Counted from the first letter of the stretch, positions 36,667-46,585 are shown. The stretch is DNA of 64,000 bases from Lachnospiraceae bacterium UBA7196 (GCA_002490835.1 DKUU01000039.1:206972-270971); one strand, 5' to 3'. Notes: a model not told the origin generated them from the sequence alone. Numbers and translations are program-made.

Positions 36667-38424
36667 TCACCCATAAATACACCCACAATCCTCAATCTCT
36701 TCCTCCCGATAATTTATCCTTTTCCTCACCAACTGGCACACACACTCCACATGCCCCGTATGCCCAAACTGATCCACAGCCCTAACCCTCCTCAGCTCAT
36801 ACCCTCCTCCGCACAGCACCTTCAAATCCCTTGCCAGCGTCGCCGGATCACAGCTCACGTAAACGATCCGTTCCGGCCGCATCGCAATCATGGTTTCCAG
36901 ACATTTCTCATCACAGCCCTTACGCGGCGGGTCTACCACGATCACATCCGGATGCCGCATCTGCTCTTGAACCGGCCTTTCTTCCGCTCCCGGCCTTTTG
37001 CTCCCGTTCTTCTCTGTTCTTTCCTGACTGTCGACATCCTTTTTAATCTCTAGTCTGACGCTTTCGCCTTTTCCTGCATAAAACTCCGGCAGCACTTCCT
37101 CCGCCTTCCCCACAAAAAATTCCGCATTGGTAATCCCATTCCTGCGGGCATTCTCTCTCGCATCCTCTATGGCCTGCGGAATCACCTCTATGCCGTAAAC
37201 CTGTTTCGCGCGTTTTGCCATAAAGAGGGAGATTGTCCCAATGCCGCAGTAGAGATCCCACACGGTTTCTTTTCCCGTAAGTCCCGCGTATTCCAGCGCA
37301 AGGCCATAAAGTTTTTCCGTCTGTCGCGGGTTCACCTGATAAAAGGACAAGGGCGAAATCTGAAATGTGATTTTTTCCGCGCCTTCCGCAGCTCCATCAT
37401 CCACACTCCCGCTTCCCGCCGCACTACATCCAACACTCCCGTATTCCGCGAAAGTCATTGCATCCATTACCCTGAGGCTGTCTTCGATCCATCCGTTTCC
37501 CCAGAGCACCCGTATTTCCTGACCCATGATCACATTTGTTTTTTCCGTATTTATACTGAGAGATATGCTGACAATCTTCTTACGCACCAGTCTTGGCTCT
37601 TGCTTTTGAGCAGTCTGTTCGTCATTACCTGCCAGCACCCCGTCTCCCCGCGTTTTCTGTCCGTGGCCGCCTGTTGACGCGGCGCTCCCACCTTCCAGCC
37701 GCAGCTCCGTCAGCTTCTCCACCAACCTATCTTCACCCGGCAATTTCTTCCCATTGATCACCAGACACACCATGATTTCCCCTGTGGCAAAACCCGTGCG
37801 GATCAACACATGGCGCACCAATCCTTCCCCCGTCGTCTCGCGGTAGGCGCTCACCCCATTTTCTTTCATATAGGCAAGAACCGCCTCCAGAATCACCTTA
37901 TTCTCAGGCAGTCCCAGCGGGCAGTCCGTGTTGGCGATAATGTCGTGGGTCCTGCCCGCATAAAAGCCCACTACCAACTCTCCGTTTTTATCGTACCCCA
38001 CCGGATACTGCGCCTTATTGCGATAATGCCAAGGCTCCTCCATACCGACGATCGGCTCCATCACCACTTCGATCTGCTCCGGCGAAAAACCGCCGATACG
38101 CTGCAAATGATTACGCACCTTATTCTGTTTATAGACAAGCTGTCTCTCATATACCAGCGCCTGAATCTGACAGCCTCCGCATTGTCTGTGCAAGGGACAT
38201 TTAGGCTCCACACGAAAAGGAGAAGGCGTCGCCACCTTCTCTACTCTCGCATAACCATAATTTTTCTTGCATTTGGTAATACGCGCATCAATGACATCCC
38301 CGATCACGGCGTCCTTCACAAACAGGGTATAGCCGTCTGCCCTGCCGATTCCCTCACCGTCATTTCCGATATCTTCAATTGTGATCCGCACAATATCATT
38401 TTTTTTATAACATTCCTGCTCCAT
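36667..38424 (-). CDS. rlmD: 23S rRNA (uracil-C5)-methyltransferase, RlmD-type, with insertions
   Basis: The ATG at 38424 follows GCAGGG and gives 585 residues, about 120 more than typical family members. A TRAM domain (about 8-62) precedes the iron-sulphur cysteines C76, C82, C85 and C168. The methyltransferase core has WDLYCGIGTISLF (SAM binding) and VVDPPRKGCDEKC, and the catalytic cysteine 525 in YVSCDPATLARD. The enzyme methylates uridine C5 in 23S rRNA (U1939 or U747-type positions). Three hydrophilic low-complexity insertions at about 244-279, 328-350 and 452-491 are not seen in ordinary relatives. All core motifs are intact, so it should be active. Confidence 0.88.
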   Translation of the reverse strand: MEQECYKKNDIVRITIEDIGNDGEGIGRADGYTLFVKDAVIGDVIDARITKCKKNYGYARVEKVATPSPFRVEPKCPLHRQCGGCQIQALVYERQLVYKQNKVRNHLQRIGGFSPEQIEVVMEPIVGMEEPWHYRNKAQYPVGYDKNGELVVGFYAGRTHDIIANTDCPLGLPENKVILEAVLAYMKENGVSAYRETTGEGLVRHVLIRTGFATGEIMVCLVINGKKLPGEDRLVEKLTELRLEGGSAASTGGHGQKTRGDGVLAGNDEQTAQKQEPRLVRKKIVSISLSINTEKTNVIMGQEIRVLWGNGWIEDSLRVMDAMTFAEYGSVGCSAAGSGSVDDGAAEGAEKITFQISPLSFYQVNPRQTEKLYGLALEYAGLTGKETVWDLYCGIGTISLFMAKRAKQVYGIEVIPQAIEDARENARRNGITNAEFFVGKAEEVLPEFYAGKGESVRLEIKKDVDSQERTEKNGSKRPGAEERPVQEQMRHPDVIVVDPPRKGCDEKCLETMIAMRPERIVYVSCDPATLARDLKVLCGGGYELRRVRAVDQFGHTGHVECVCQLVRKRINYREEEIEDCGCIYG

Positions 38425-38530
38425 AAACACCCTGCCCTGCTTATCGCATGATCTAATTGATTTTTTCAATCTATACGTCTTCACAGCATCCATATCCTAA
38501 CTGCCGCTGCCGATTAGAAACGAATCTCTT

Positions 38531-39475
38531 TTATTCAACCCTCGTCCCGCGCAGATTCGACTCAAACAGTCTGTTAAATCCAAGCCAGCCCTGTTCCGTC
38601 GTACTCTCCAAAAGTTCCGTAAAAGTCTCTATCTTCGCATCCACGTTATCCGCAAAATTCAGGGCCACCGCCTCCACGATCGCGGGTTTCTTAGGCGAGC
38701 CGAACTCATACTCCCCGTGATGAGAAAGAATACAGTGCTTTAGTTCATTGGCAAGCAGCGCCGGAAATCCTTCTATCTCTTTCACTTTCTCCGCGATCAT
38801 CTCGCTGCCGATCACGATATGACCGAGAAATTGTCCGTCGTCGGTGTAATCGTTCACCGGAAAAAGAGACAGCTCTTTTACCTTCCCGATATCATGGCAG
38901 ATTGCTGCCGTCAAAAGAAGATCCCTGTTCAGAATGGGATATTGCTTACAGAAATAATCGCAAAGCCTTGTCACCGCCAGCGTATGCTGCAATAAACCGC
39001 CCACGAATCCATGATGTACCGTCTTTGCCGCGGAAGACTGCTGAAAAGCTTTGAGAAATGCCTGATCTTTTTTAAAAAAGGATTCCAATAACGTATGCAG
39101 GCAGGGATTTTGAACGCTGTCAATAAACCCGTAAAGCTCCTGCGTCATTTCTTGAATGCCGAACTTGCTGACAGGAAGATATTCCGCCGGATCGTATTCA
39201 CCTTCCCTGCACTTGCGGACACGCTTTACATTAACCTGCAGCGCCCCCTGAAAGCTTGTCACATCACCGTAAACTTCTATGTAATCCAGACTGTCAAAGT
39301 CCTCGATGCCTGCGCTGTTGGGATCCCAGATCTTTGCGTCGATTGTGCCGCTCTTGTCCTGCAGGATTACATTGTCATAGGGTTTCCCGTTCTTGGTCAC
39401 CGCCGACTGCTTATGCTTGCACAGATAGATATCCGACATTCTGTCGCTTTCCTTATAGTCCTTGATATACTTCAT
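38531..39475 (-). CDS. yhaM: 3'-5' exoribonuclease YhaM family
   Basis: The 314 residues match YhaM in length and order. An OB-fold nucleic-acid-binding domain spans about 15-110 (NVILQDKSGTIDAKIWD) and an HD hydrolase domain spans about 155-290. The metal ligands are visible in HHGFVGGLLQHTLAV, CHDIGKVKEL and LSHHGEYEFGSPKKP. YhaM degrades RNA and single-stranded DNA from the 3' end in the cytoplasm of Firmicutes. It lies 106 bp upstream of rlmD on the same strand, and both act on RNA. Confidence 0.9.
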   Translation of the reverse strand: MKYIKDYKESDRMSDIYLCKHKQSAVTKNGKPYDNVILQDKSGTIDAKIWDPNSAGIEDFDSLDYIEVYGDVTSFQGALQVNVKRVRKCREGEYDPAEYLPVSKFGIQEMTQELYGFIDSVQNPCLHTLLESFFKKDQAFLKAFQQSSAAKTVHHGFVGGLLQHTLAVTRLCDYFCKQYPILNRDLLLTAAICHDIGKVKELSLFPVNDYTDDGQFLGHIVIGSEMIAEKVKEIEGFPALLANELKHCILSHHGEYEFGSPKKPAIVEAVALNFADNVDAKIETFTELLESTTEQGWLGFNRLFESNLRGTRVE

Positions 39476-39512
39476 GTTATATGATCCTCTCTTTCCATTT
39501 CATAGTCTTACA

Positions 39513-40883
39513 TTATAGACTCCCCAGCGTCACATCCACCTGCATCTCATGTCCTTGCCTCATCAGGGTAAATGTCAGCACATCCTCGGGTTTCGAGGTA
39601 TACAATACGGCCAACAGTTCACTATAATTCATGATTTCAACATCCCCCACGCGAATTATGACATCGCCGCTTTGAATGCCGGCTGCCATAGCGGGAGAAT
39701 CGATCTCGATCTCCCTGATATAAGCGCCTGCCGGCGTATCAATCTGCATATCCTCAATTGCTTTTTGGGGTACATCCGCACCATGCACGCCCAGATAGCA
39801 TCTCTCCCTGTTATTTGACATCTGCTCAATCATACGCTTTAGCTCAGTGATACCGTAGGCTGTGAGAAGGTTTCCCATATCATTGCTGGTATTTACATTA
39901 TCAATGATACCGATCACCCCACCCTGAAGGTTGATCAGAACGCCTGTCGCATTCCTGCTTCCGTAAATATCCGTCGTGATCTTTTTATATGCGGCATCCG
40001 GCATATCCATAACGGTTCCCGCGGATGTTACAATACCATAACTGATGGACCCGGCGGTTCCCAACGGACTGCCAAGTGCCGCCACCGGCGTCCCCGGAAG
40101 ATTCACGCTGTTGGAACTGCCCAGCGTTGCTATACTGATCGCTTCCATCGTTTCTTTTGAGATAGAAAACAGCGGTACGGAGAGAATCGCGAGCCCCGTA
40201 TTTTCGTCCTTCTGTACCAATTGCGCTTCCACCTGATTCTGATCGCAAAAAGTCACTTCGATGCTGTCCGCCCCGTCTAGGCCGCCCGCGCTGACCAGTA
40301 TCAGTATGGCTTTTTCATTATTTGCTATAATGACACCTGAAGCCGAGGCAACATTCTCATAAATATTATTAAACCAGTCCACATCAGAAGTAACGCCAGC
40401 CACCGTCACTACCGCACGACTCGCCTCCTTCGTCAGGTTACGCAGTTCGTCGTAAACGACCTGATACTCCTCCAGTCCAAACTCTACCTGAGACAGCAGT
40501 TCCTCGATCTGCTCATCCACCACCGATTCCAAATCGACCGGTTCGGGAACTTCCTCTTCCTCCTCCTTCACCAGCATATCTTCCGGCCTCATTTCTTCTG
40601 CCACCGTCTCTTCCGGAAATGCCACTTCCTTCGGCTCCTCCTCCGGATAAAGGCGGTTGCTGATGACAGGCTCCAGAACCAGAAAGGTGAGGCAGGCCAC
40701 CAGACCAAAGACCACCGCCATCACTGCAGTGGTCACCGTCCTGCGCAGAAGCTTCTTTTTATTGACCGGCTTCTGTTTTATTTTTTCCCGCATAAACTCC
40801 GTCTGCACGGAGGGCGTATACTGCGCCTGCTCCTTGACGGGTTCCGCATTCACGGGATTCTGCCCATTTTCTATTTCTGACAT
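39513..40883 (-). CDS. HtrA/DegP-like PDZ protein with degenerate catalytic triad
   Basis: The ATG at 40883 follows AAAGGAACAC. A much longer in-frame extension would run through mutS2 and is rejected. The 456-residue protein has a cytoplasmic N-terminus (1-47), one membrane helix (48-72), an acidic linker, a trypsin-like domain (about 150-350) and a C-terminal PDZ domain (about 360-456). In the trypsin-like domain the His-bearing TNNHV position reads ILVSAGG (about 195-201). The D of the usual TDLAVL is G230 in NTGLAIL, and GNSGG is replaced by RNATG with Ala312. It is therefore probably a non-catalytic sensor or scaffold. An extended -10 lies upstream. Confidence 0.82.
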   Translation of the reverse strand: MSEIENGQNPVNAEPVKEQAQYTPSVQTEFMREKIKQKPVNKKKLLRRTVTTAVMAVVFGLVACLTFLVLEPVISNRLYPEEEPKEVAFPEETVAEEMRPEDMLVKEEEEEVPEPVDLESVVDEQIEELLSQVEFGLEEYQVVYDELRNLTKEASRAVVTVAGVTSDVDWFNNIYENVASASGVIIANNEKAILILVSAGGLDGADSIEVTFCDQNQVEAQLVQKDENTGLAILSVPLFSISKETMEAISIATLGSSNSVNLPGTPVAALGSPLGTAGSISYGIVTSAGTVMDMPDAAYKKITTDIYGSRNATGVLINLQGGVIGIIDNVNTSNDMGNLLTAYGITELKRMIEQMSNNRERCYLGVHGADVPQKAIEDMQIDTPAGAYIREIEIDSPAMAAGIQSGDVIIRVGDVEIMNYSELLAVLYTSKPEDVLTFTLMRQGHEMQVDVTLGSL

Positions 40884-40920
40884 ATGTGTTCCTTTCTTTT
40901 GCTTTTCTTTGGCAGTATCC

Positions 40921-40929
40921 AGTATAACA
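40921..40929 (-). promoter_or_regulatory. Extended -10 promoter element of the HtrA-like gene
   Basis: The minus strand reads TG-T-TATACT over 40921-40929, an extended -10. A weak ATCAAA occupies the -35 position (40944-40949). The start codon lies about 38 bp downstream. The divergent mutS2 promoter must share this 120-bp gap; GATAAT at 40975-40980 is a candidate. Confidence 0.4.
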
Positions 40930-41016
40930 CACTTCCTCCCTCTTTTGATAGTATTTTCTCCGCACTTGTGGTAGGATAATAGTATCGCAGTAAACTGTTC
41001 TGATATGGTGATTAAC

Positions 41017-43389
41017 ATGAATAAAAAAGCCTTACGTATTTTAGAATATGACAAAATCATCGCCCGCTTACAGGAGCACGCGACCTCGGCGCCCGGAAAA
41101 CAGCTGGCGGCTGCCCTCGTTCCCATGACGGACTTAGAGGAGATCCGCGCGGCGCAGACACAGACCGCAGACGCTCTCAGCCGTCTCTTTGCCAAGGGCT
41201 CTACGTCTTTTGGCAGCAACCGGTATCTGGGAATGAGTCTGAAATCTCTGGAAGTGGGGAGCGTCCTCTCCATTGCAGAGCTTCTTCGCATTGCCTCTTT
41301 TCTGGAGAATGTGAACCGCATCAAGACTTACGGCCGCAAAGAACGGGACGATGTTCCGGGTGACTCGCTGGACGTCTGGTTTAATATGCTGGAGCCGCTA
41401 ACACCACTGGCGAATGAAATTGGCCGCTGCATCCTGTCGGAAGAAGAGATCGCCGACGATGCGAGCGCGGCGCTGAAACACATCCGCCGCAGCATGACGA
41501 TCACCAACGACCGCATCCACTCACAGTTAAATTCCATGATAAACGGCTCCCTGCGCACGTATCTGCAGGACGCCGTGGTGACCATGCGCAATGACCGCTA
41601 CTGCATTCCCGTAAAGGCGGAGTACAAAGGGCAGGTATCCGGCATGATCCACGACCAATCCTCCACAGGTTCTACTTTTTTTATTGAACCTACCGCGATC
41701 GTCAATCTAAACAATGAATTAAAAGAACTTTCATTAAAGGAGCAGGAAGAAATCGAAGCCATCCTTGCTTCCCTGAGCGCGCAGGCCGCAGCCCACACTG
41801 AGGCGCTCCAGGCAAATCAGGAAGCCATGACACAGCTTGACTTTATTTTTGCCAAGGCGAATCTGGCGATGGAACAGAATGCCGCCATGCCCCTCTTTAA
41901 CACGGAGCATCGTATCCATATCCGCAAGGGGCGGCACCCTTTGATCGACAAAAAAACGGTCGTGCCGGTGGACATCCTTCTGGGGACAGACTTTGACCTG
42001 CTCATCATTACGGGACCCAACACGGGCGGCAAGACGGTGGCGCTAAAAACGGTAGGTCTTCTGACGCTGATGGGACAGGCCGGTCTGCACATTCCTTCCC
42101 TTGACCGTTCGGAGCTTTCCGTTTTTCACGAAGTATATGCCGATATCGGCGACGAGCAGAGCATCGAACAGAGTCTTTCCACTTTCTCTTCGCACATGAC
42201 GAGTATTGTGTCCATTTTGAAGGAAGCGGACGCAGATTCTCTCTGTCTCTTCGACGAGCTGGGTGCGGGGACGGATCCGACCGAAGGCGCGGCGCTTGCC
42301 ATTTCGGTGCTGGATCATCTGCACGGACGGGGCATCCGCACTATGGCCACCACACATTACAGCGAATTGAAAGTTTATGCGCTTTCCACGCCTTTCGTAG
42401 AAAACGCCTGTTGCGAATTTGACGTGGAAACGCTCCGGCCCACCTACCGCCTGCTGATCGGCATTCCCGGAAAAAGCAACGCTTTTGCGATCTCATCCAG
42501 ACTCGGCCTGCCGGATCACATCATTGAGGACGCGAAAAAGCATATTTCTCAGGAGAAGGAAAGTTTCGAAGACCTGCTTGCGAATCTGGAAAACAGCCGC
42601 CTTACTATTGAGAAAGAGCAGGCGCAGATTGAAAGCTACAAGCGGGAAATCGAGGCCTTAAAGGAGCGGCTGACCGCCAAGCAGGAAAAAATCGACCAGT
42701 CGCGCGACCGTATTATCCGGGAAGCCAACGAAGAAGCCCGTGAAATCTTACAGAACGCGAAAGAACTCGCGGACGAGACCATCCGCACCTTTCAGAAGGC
42801 GGGAAACGCTTCCATTCAGGAACTTGAAAAATCCCGCAGGAAAGTGCATGATAAAATATCGGAAAAGAATGAAAAACTCGCGCTGAAGCAGGAAAAACCC
42901 ACACATAAAATCCTGAAGCCAAACCAGCTCCATCTGGGCGACAGCGTAAAAATCGTTTCCATGGGATTAAAGGGCAGCGTCAGCTCTCTCCCCGACAAAA
43001 ACGGCAGGCTGTTTGTACAATGCGGCATCATCCGTTCCCAAGTCTCTCTTGACGATCTGGTCCTGCTCGACGAAGAGACGATCACCACTGGAAAGATGCA
43101 GCGCTCCTCCTCCGGTAAATTGAAAATGTCAAAGTCCTACACAATTTCCACCGAGATCAACCTTATTGGCAAAACCGTAGACGAAGCGCTCTCGGAACTG
43201 GACAAATATCTGGACGACGCCTACCTCGCCCATCTGCCGAGCGTCCGTATCGTTCACGGGAAAGGCACCGGCGCGCTCAGAAAAGCGGTGCAGGGCTATC
43301 TGAAAAAAAATAAGGTCGTAAAAAGCTACCGGCCCGGCGAATTTGGAGAAGGCGACGCCGGCGTAACGATTGCAGAGTTTAAGGAGTAA
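41017..43389 (+). CDS. mutS2: MutS2 endonuclease
   Basis: I prefer ATG 41017 (GGTGAT five bases upstream), giving 790 residues; ATG 41005 is possible. MutS-type core and clamp regions precede the ATPase, whose Walker A is GPNTGGKTVALKT at about 332-344. The Walker B region LFDELGAGTDPTEGAAL and ATTHYSELK follow. A long coiled coil covers about 510-620, and a C-terminal Smr nuclease domain has VRIVHGKGTGALR. MutS2 restrains recombination and rescues collided ribosomes in Firmicutes. It is divergent from the HtrA-like gene and only 4 bp from the downstream response regulator. Confidence 0.92.
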   Translation: MNKKALRILEYDKIIARLQEHATSAPGKQLAAALVPMTDLEEIRAAQTQTADALSRLFAKGSTSFGSNRYLGMSLKSLEVGSVLSIAELLRIASFLENVNRIKTYGRKERDDVPGDSLDVWFNMLEPLTPLANEIGRCILSEEEIADDASAALKHIRRSMTITNDRIHSQLNSMINGSLRTYLQDAVVTMRNDRYCIPVKAEYKGQVSGMIHDQSSTGSTFFIEPTAIVNLNNELKELSLKEQEEIEAILASLSAQAAAHTEALQANQEAMTQLDFIFAKANLAMEQNAAMPLFNTEHRIHIRKGRHPLIDKKTVVPVDILLGTDFDLLIITGPNTGGKTVALKTVGLLTLMGQAGLHIPSLDRSELSVFHEVYADIGDEQSIEQSLSTFSSHMTSIVSILKEADADSLCLFDELGAGTDPTEGAALAISVLDHLHGRGIRTMATTHYSELKVYALSTPFVENACCEFDVETLRPTYRLLIGIPGKSNAFAISSRLGLPDHIIEDAKKHISQEKESFEDLLANLENSRLTIEKEQAQIESYKREIEALKERLTAKQEKIDQSRDRIIREANEEAREILQNAKELADETIRTFQKAGNASIQELEKSRRKVHDKISEKNEKLALKQEKPTHKILKPNQLHLGDSVKIVSMGLKGSVSSLPDKNGRLFVQCGIIRSQVSLDDLVLLDEETITTGKMQRSSSGKLKMSKSYTISTEINLIGKTVDEALSELDKYLDDAYLAHLPSVRIVHGKGTGALRKAVQGYLKKNKVVKSYRPGEFGEGDAGVTIAEFKE

Positions 43390-43393
43390 AGAT

Positions 43394-44092
43394 ATGGTAA
43401 ACAAGCAAAAAATTTTGATCGTGGACGACGACAACAACATTGCGGAACTGATCTCTCTCTATCTGACGAAGGAATGCTTTGAGACGATGATCGTCAATGA
43501 CGGGGAATCGGCTCTGAAGACGGTGGACAGTTTTGCGCCGAACCTGATGCTCCTCGATCTGATGCTGCCCGGCATTGACGGTTATCAGGTCTGTCAGGAA
43601 GTGCGCTCCCGTTCCACGCTTCCCATTATCATGCTCTCCGCCAAAGGCGAAGTCTTTGACAAGGTGCTCGGTCTGGAACTTGGCGCCGACGACTACATGG
43701 AAAAACCCTTTGATTCCAAAGAACTGGTGGCCCGCGTGAAAGCGGTTTTGCGCCGTTATAAACCCGTGGTTCTGGAACCAAAAAATGCGGATGTAAAGAG
43801 CGTGGAATATCCGGATCTGATCATAAATCAGACCAATTATTCCGTGATCTACATGGGTCAGACCATCGAAATGCCTCCTAAGGAGTTAGAACTCCTCTAT
43901 TTTCTGGCATCCTCTCCCAACCATGTCTTTTCCAGAGAACAGCTTCTGGATCAGATCTGGGGTTACGAATACATAGGGGACAGCCGCACGGTAGACGTGC
44001 ATGTCAAGCGGCTTCGCGAGAAGATTAACGATCACGAGCGCTGGCGTATCGCTACGATCTGGGGCGTAGGCTACAAATTCGAGGTAAGGTGA
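43394..44092 (+). CDS. OmpR-family response regulator
   Basis: The ATG at 43394 is preceded by AAGGAG inside the end of mutS2. The 232 residues hold a receiver domain with the acidic pair in IVDDDNN, the phospho-acceptor Asp in LLDLMLPGIDG and the conserved Lys in EKPFDSKEL. A winged-helix DNA-binding domain follows (LLYFLASSPNHVFSREQLLDQIWG ends with GVGYKFE). Its kinase is encoded next, 4 bp downstream. The target genes are unknown. Placement behind mutS2 without a gap suggests shared transcription. Confidence 0.92.
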   Translation: MVNKQKILIVDDDNNIAELISLYLTKECFETMIVNDGESALKTVDSFAPNLMLLDLMLPGIDGYQVCQEVRSRSTLPIIMLSAKGEVFDKVLGLELGADDYMEKPFDSKELVARVKAVLRRYKPVVLEPKNADVKSVEYPDLIINQTNYSVIYMGQTIEMPPKELELLYFLASSPNHVFSREQLLDQIWGYEYIGDSRTVDVHVKRLREKINDHERWRIATIWGVGYKFEVR

Positions 44093-44096
44093 TACG

Positions 44097-45521
44097 ATGC
44101 GAAAAACCCTCTATTTAAAGTTAATACTGGCTTATATTATCTTCGGGCTTTTCGGTTTTCTGGTGGTGGCTACTTTTGTGTCCGACATGACCGTTAACCA
44201 CCTGACGAAGGAAAAGGCGGACGCGCTTTATCGCGAAGCTACTCTGATCGCGAATACCTACGCTGCCGACCTCTATAATACCGACGTTGCTCTGGAAACA
44301 GTAAAATCACAACTGGACGCGCTGGACACCTACTTAAACGCTACGATCTGGATCATCAATCCGTCAGGCCGCATGATCCTCGATTCGTCCGCACCTATCG
44401 ACGTGGAGAACGAAGTCGTGGTGGAAAATTTTGACCCCACCGTCACTGCCGGTTCCTACTACACGAAGGGAGACTTTTTCCGCACTTTTGACGAGGAAAT
44501 GCTGAGTGTCTTAGCGCCCATCACCTCGGACTACAAGGTGAAAGGCTACGTAGTCATCCACGCCTCCTTAAACAGTATCCACGCCGAAACGAACCAGCTG
44601 TTAAATATCTCCTACATTATGCTCATCATCCTCTTTCTGCTGTCTCTGATCATTTTGATCTTTTTCACGGAGATGGTCTATATCCCTCTGCGCAAGATCA
44701 CGGAAGCAACGGAACAGTACGCCAGCGGAAATATGCACTACGAATTTAGCGTAGAGAGCGAAGACGAAATGGGATATCTGGCCGCCATCCTCTCCTATAT
44801 GGCCGGCGAGATCGCCCGCTCAGAAGACGACCAGAAGAAGTTCGTAGCCAATGTCTCCCACGACTTCCGCTCCCCCTTGACTTCTATCGACGGCTACCTA
44901 AAAGCGATGCTGGATGGCACGATCCCGCCTGAAATGTATGAGAAATATCTGACCATTGTCCTAAATGAAACAGAACGCCTGACCAAACTGACAAACAGTC
45001 TCCTGACCTTAAACAACCTAAACACAAAAGGCATCATGTTAAACCGGACGGATTTTGAGATCAATGCCGTCATCCGCAATGTGGCCGCTTCTTTCGAGGG
45101 CACCTGCCGCAAAAAGACCATCGGCATCGAATTAGTCCTTACGGGCGACGAGATGTATGTGGTCGCCGACATGGATAAGATACAACAGGTGCTATACAAC
45201 CTTTTAGACAACGCCATTAAGTTCAGCCATCACGATTCCCTTATCAAGATCGAAACCACCGAAAAGCATAATAAGATTTTTGTAAGCGTAAAGGATACCG
45301 GAATCGGCATCCCCAAAGACGATTTGAAACTGATCTGGGACCGTTTTTACAAGTCAGATCTTTCCAGAGGCAAAGACAAGAAAGGAACGGGGCTCGGCCT
45401 GTCCATCACCAAGGAGATCATTCAGGCACATGGGGAAAACATCAACGTGATCAGTACAGAAGGCGTAGGCACAGAATTTATCTTCTCTCTGCCAAAATCA
45501 GCCGTGGAAGATGACGACTGA
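44097..45521 (+). CDS. Membrane sensor histidine kinase
   Basis: The 474-residue protein has a membrane helix at about 9-30, an extracytoplasmic sensor of about 140 residues and a second helix at about 172-195. A HAMP domain follows, then HisKA with the phospho-His in NVSHDFRSPLTSIDG (about 258-272) and HATPase_c with NLLDNAIKFS, DTGIGIP and GTGLGLSI. It pairs with the OmpR-type regulator just upstream. The sensor domain gives no ligand clue. It converges with the sugar-binding protein gene with 14 bp between stops and no terminator hairpin visible. Confidence 0.92.
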   Translation: MRKTLYLKLILAYIIFGLFGFLVVATFVSDMTVNHLTKEKADALYREATLIANTYAADLYNTDVALETVKSQLDALDTYLNATIWIINPSGRMILDSSAPIDVENEVVVENFDPTVTAGSYYTKGDFFRTFDEEMLSVLAPITSDYKVKGYVVIHASLNSIHAETNQLLNISYIMLIILFLLSLIILIFFTEMVYIPLRKITEATEQYASGNMHYEFSVESEDEMGYLAAILSYMAGEIARSEDDQKKFVANVSHDFRSPLTSIDGYLKAMLDGTIPPEMYEKYLTIVLNETERLTKLTNSLLTLNNLNTKGIMLNRTDFEINAVIRNVAASFEGTCRKKTIGIELVLTGDEMYVVADMDKIQQVLYNLLDNAIKFSHHDSLIKIETTEKHNKIFVSVKDTGIGIPKDDLKLIWDRFYKSDLSRGKDKKGTGLGLSITKEIIQAHGENINVISTEGVGTEFIFSLPKSAVEDDD

Positions 45522-45535
45522 CCGGCAAGCCAACG

Positions 45536-46585
45536 TCAATATCCCTCCGCACCGGGCGGTGTAAACGCTTCCGCTTCTTTTGCAGAAATTTTAATATACG
45601 GAAGCCTGATCGTATTGCCGTTTAGCTTGTCAATGGAACTGACTGCGCCATCTGTCGAAAGTGTATAGGCAAGTTCCAGCATAGCGGCTGCCTGTCCTTC
45701 TTTGTCATTGTATACCGTACCGATCATCTCACCGTTTCTGACCGCTTCCAGTCCGACATCCGTTCCGTCTATTCCCACCACTGCCGGCCAATCGCCCTGC
45801 GGGATATTCTGTGCCTTCAGCGCGTCTATCGCTCCCAGCGCCATATCGTCATTGTTAGCCAAAACTAATTCTATCTGACTCCCATACTGCTCCAACATCT
45901 GATTCATCTTGGTCTGCGCCTGCGCCCGGTTCCAGTTCGCGATCGCATAGCCTAATTTTTCTACAGACACTCCTTTTTGTATCATCGTATTTACAGAATA
46001 TTCTGTGCGTACAATCGAATCCTGATGTCCCACTTCTCCCTCTAATACGATATACTGAAAAATTCCATCCCGATTCTTATCCAATTCCTCCTGCTCATGA
46101 AAGGCCTCTGCTGCCAGCTCTCCTTCCATGATTCCGGACTCAAACGCCTCTGCGCCGACATAGTACAATTTATCCCAACGCCCCAGATCCTCCTCGACCA
46201 GCTCTCTGTTAAAGAAAATCACCGGCACGTTATTCTTTTCCGCCGTATCGATAATGGTCGTCGGATCCGTCCGGTCCACCAGATTGATGCAGATCACGTT
46301 ACACCCTTCCTCGATCATGGATTCCACCTGCTCGTTCTGCGTAGACTGGCTGCCTGACGCGTTATAGATCTCCACATTGATCGTAATGCCCGTCTCTTCC
46401 TGTTTCTGCGTAGCATAAGCGTTAAATGCCGTCATCATCTGTCCGACAAACGTATCATACTGATCGTAAACGGAAATTCCGATCTTAATGTTTTTGACCG
46501 GCTGCTCTTTGGACGGGCCGCAGCCGGTAATTAAAAGCATCCCCAGCATCACAGCCGCCAGCACTCTTCTTTTTTTCATTATCAT
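45536..46585 (-). CDS. Galactose/glucose-type substrate-binding lipoprotein
   Basis: The 349-residue protein has a lipobox ITGC (Cys22) and the periplasmic-binding-protein type I fold of MglB relatives. It includes a calcium-loop-like DKNRDGIFQY and sugar-contact-like stretches INLVDRTDP and NNDDMALGAIDAL. It is the last gene of the mgl/two-component operon, so it is probably coexpressed with two other binding proteins. It may feed the MglAC transporter with a second sugar or act as a sensor. Relative to mglB, the linker after the lipid cysteine is short. The first ATG (ATGATAATG) is favoured by a GGAG site. Confidence 0.83.
   Translation of the reverse strand: MIMKKRRVLAAVMLGMLLITGCGPSKEQPVKNIKIGISVYDQYDTFVGQMMTAFNAYATQKQEETGITINVEIYNASGSQSTQNEQVESMIEEGCNVICINLVDRTDPTTIIDTAEKNNVPVIFFNRELVEEDLGRWDKLYYVGAEAFESGIMEGELAAEAFHEQEELDKNRDGIFQYIVLEGEVGHQDSIVRTEYSVNTMIQKGVSVEKLGYAIANWNRAQAQTKMNQMLEQYGSQIELVLANNDDMALGAIDALKAQNIPQGDWPAVVGIDGTDVGLEAVRNGEMIGTVYNDKEGQAAAMLELAYTLSTDGAVSSIDKLNGNTIRLPYIKISAKEAEAFTPPGAEGY

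Noticed and set aside
40884..41324. N-terminal extension of the HtrA-like protein reaching 41324.
   Set aside because: It would overlap mutS2 on the other strand for about 300 bp, and a better start with a ribosome-binding site exists at 40883.
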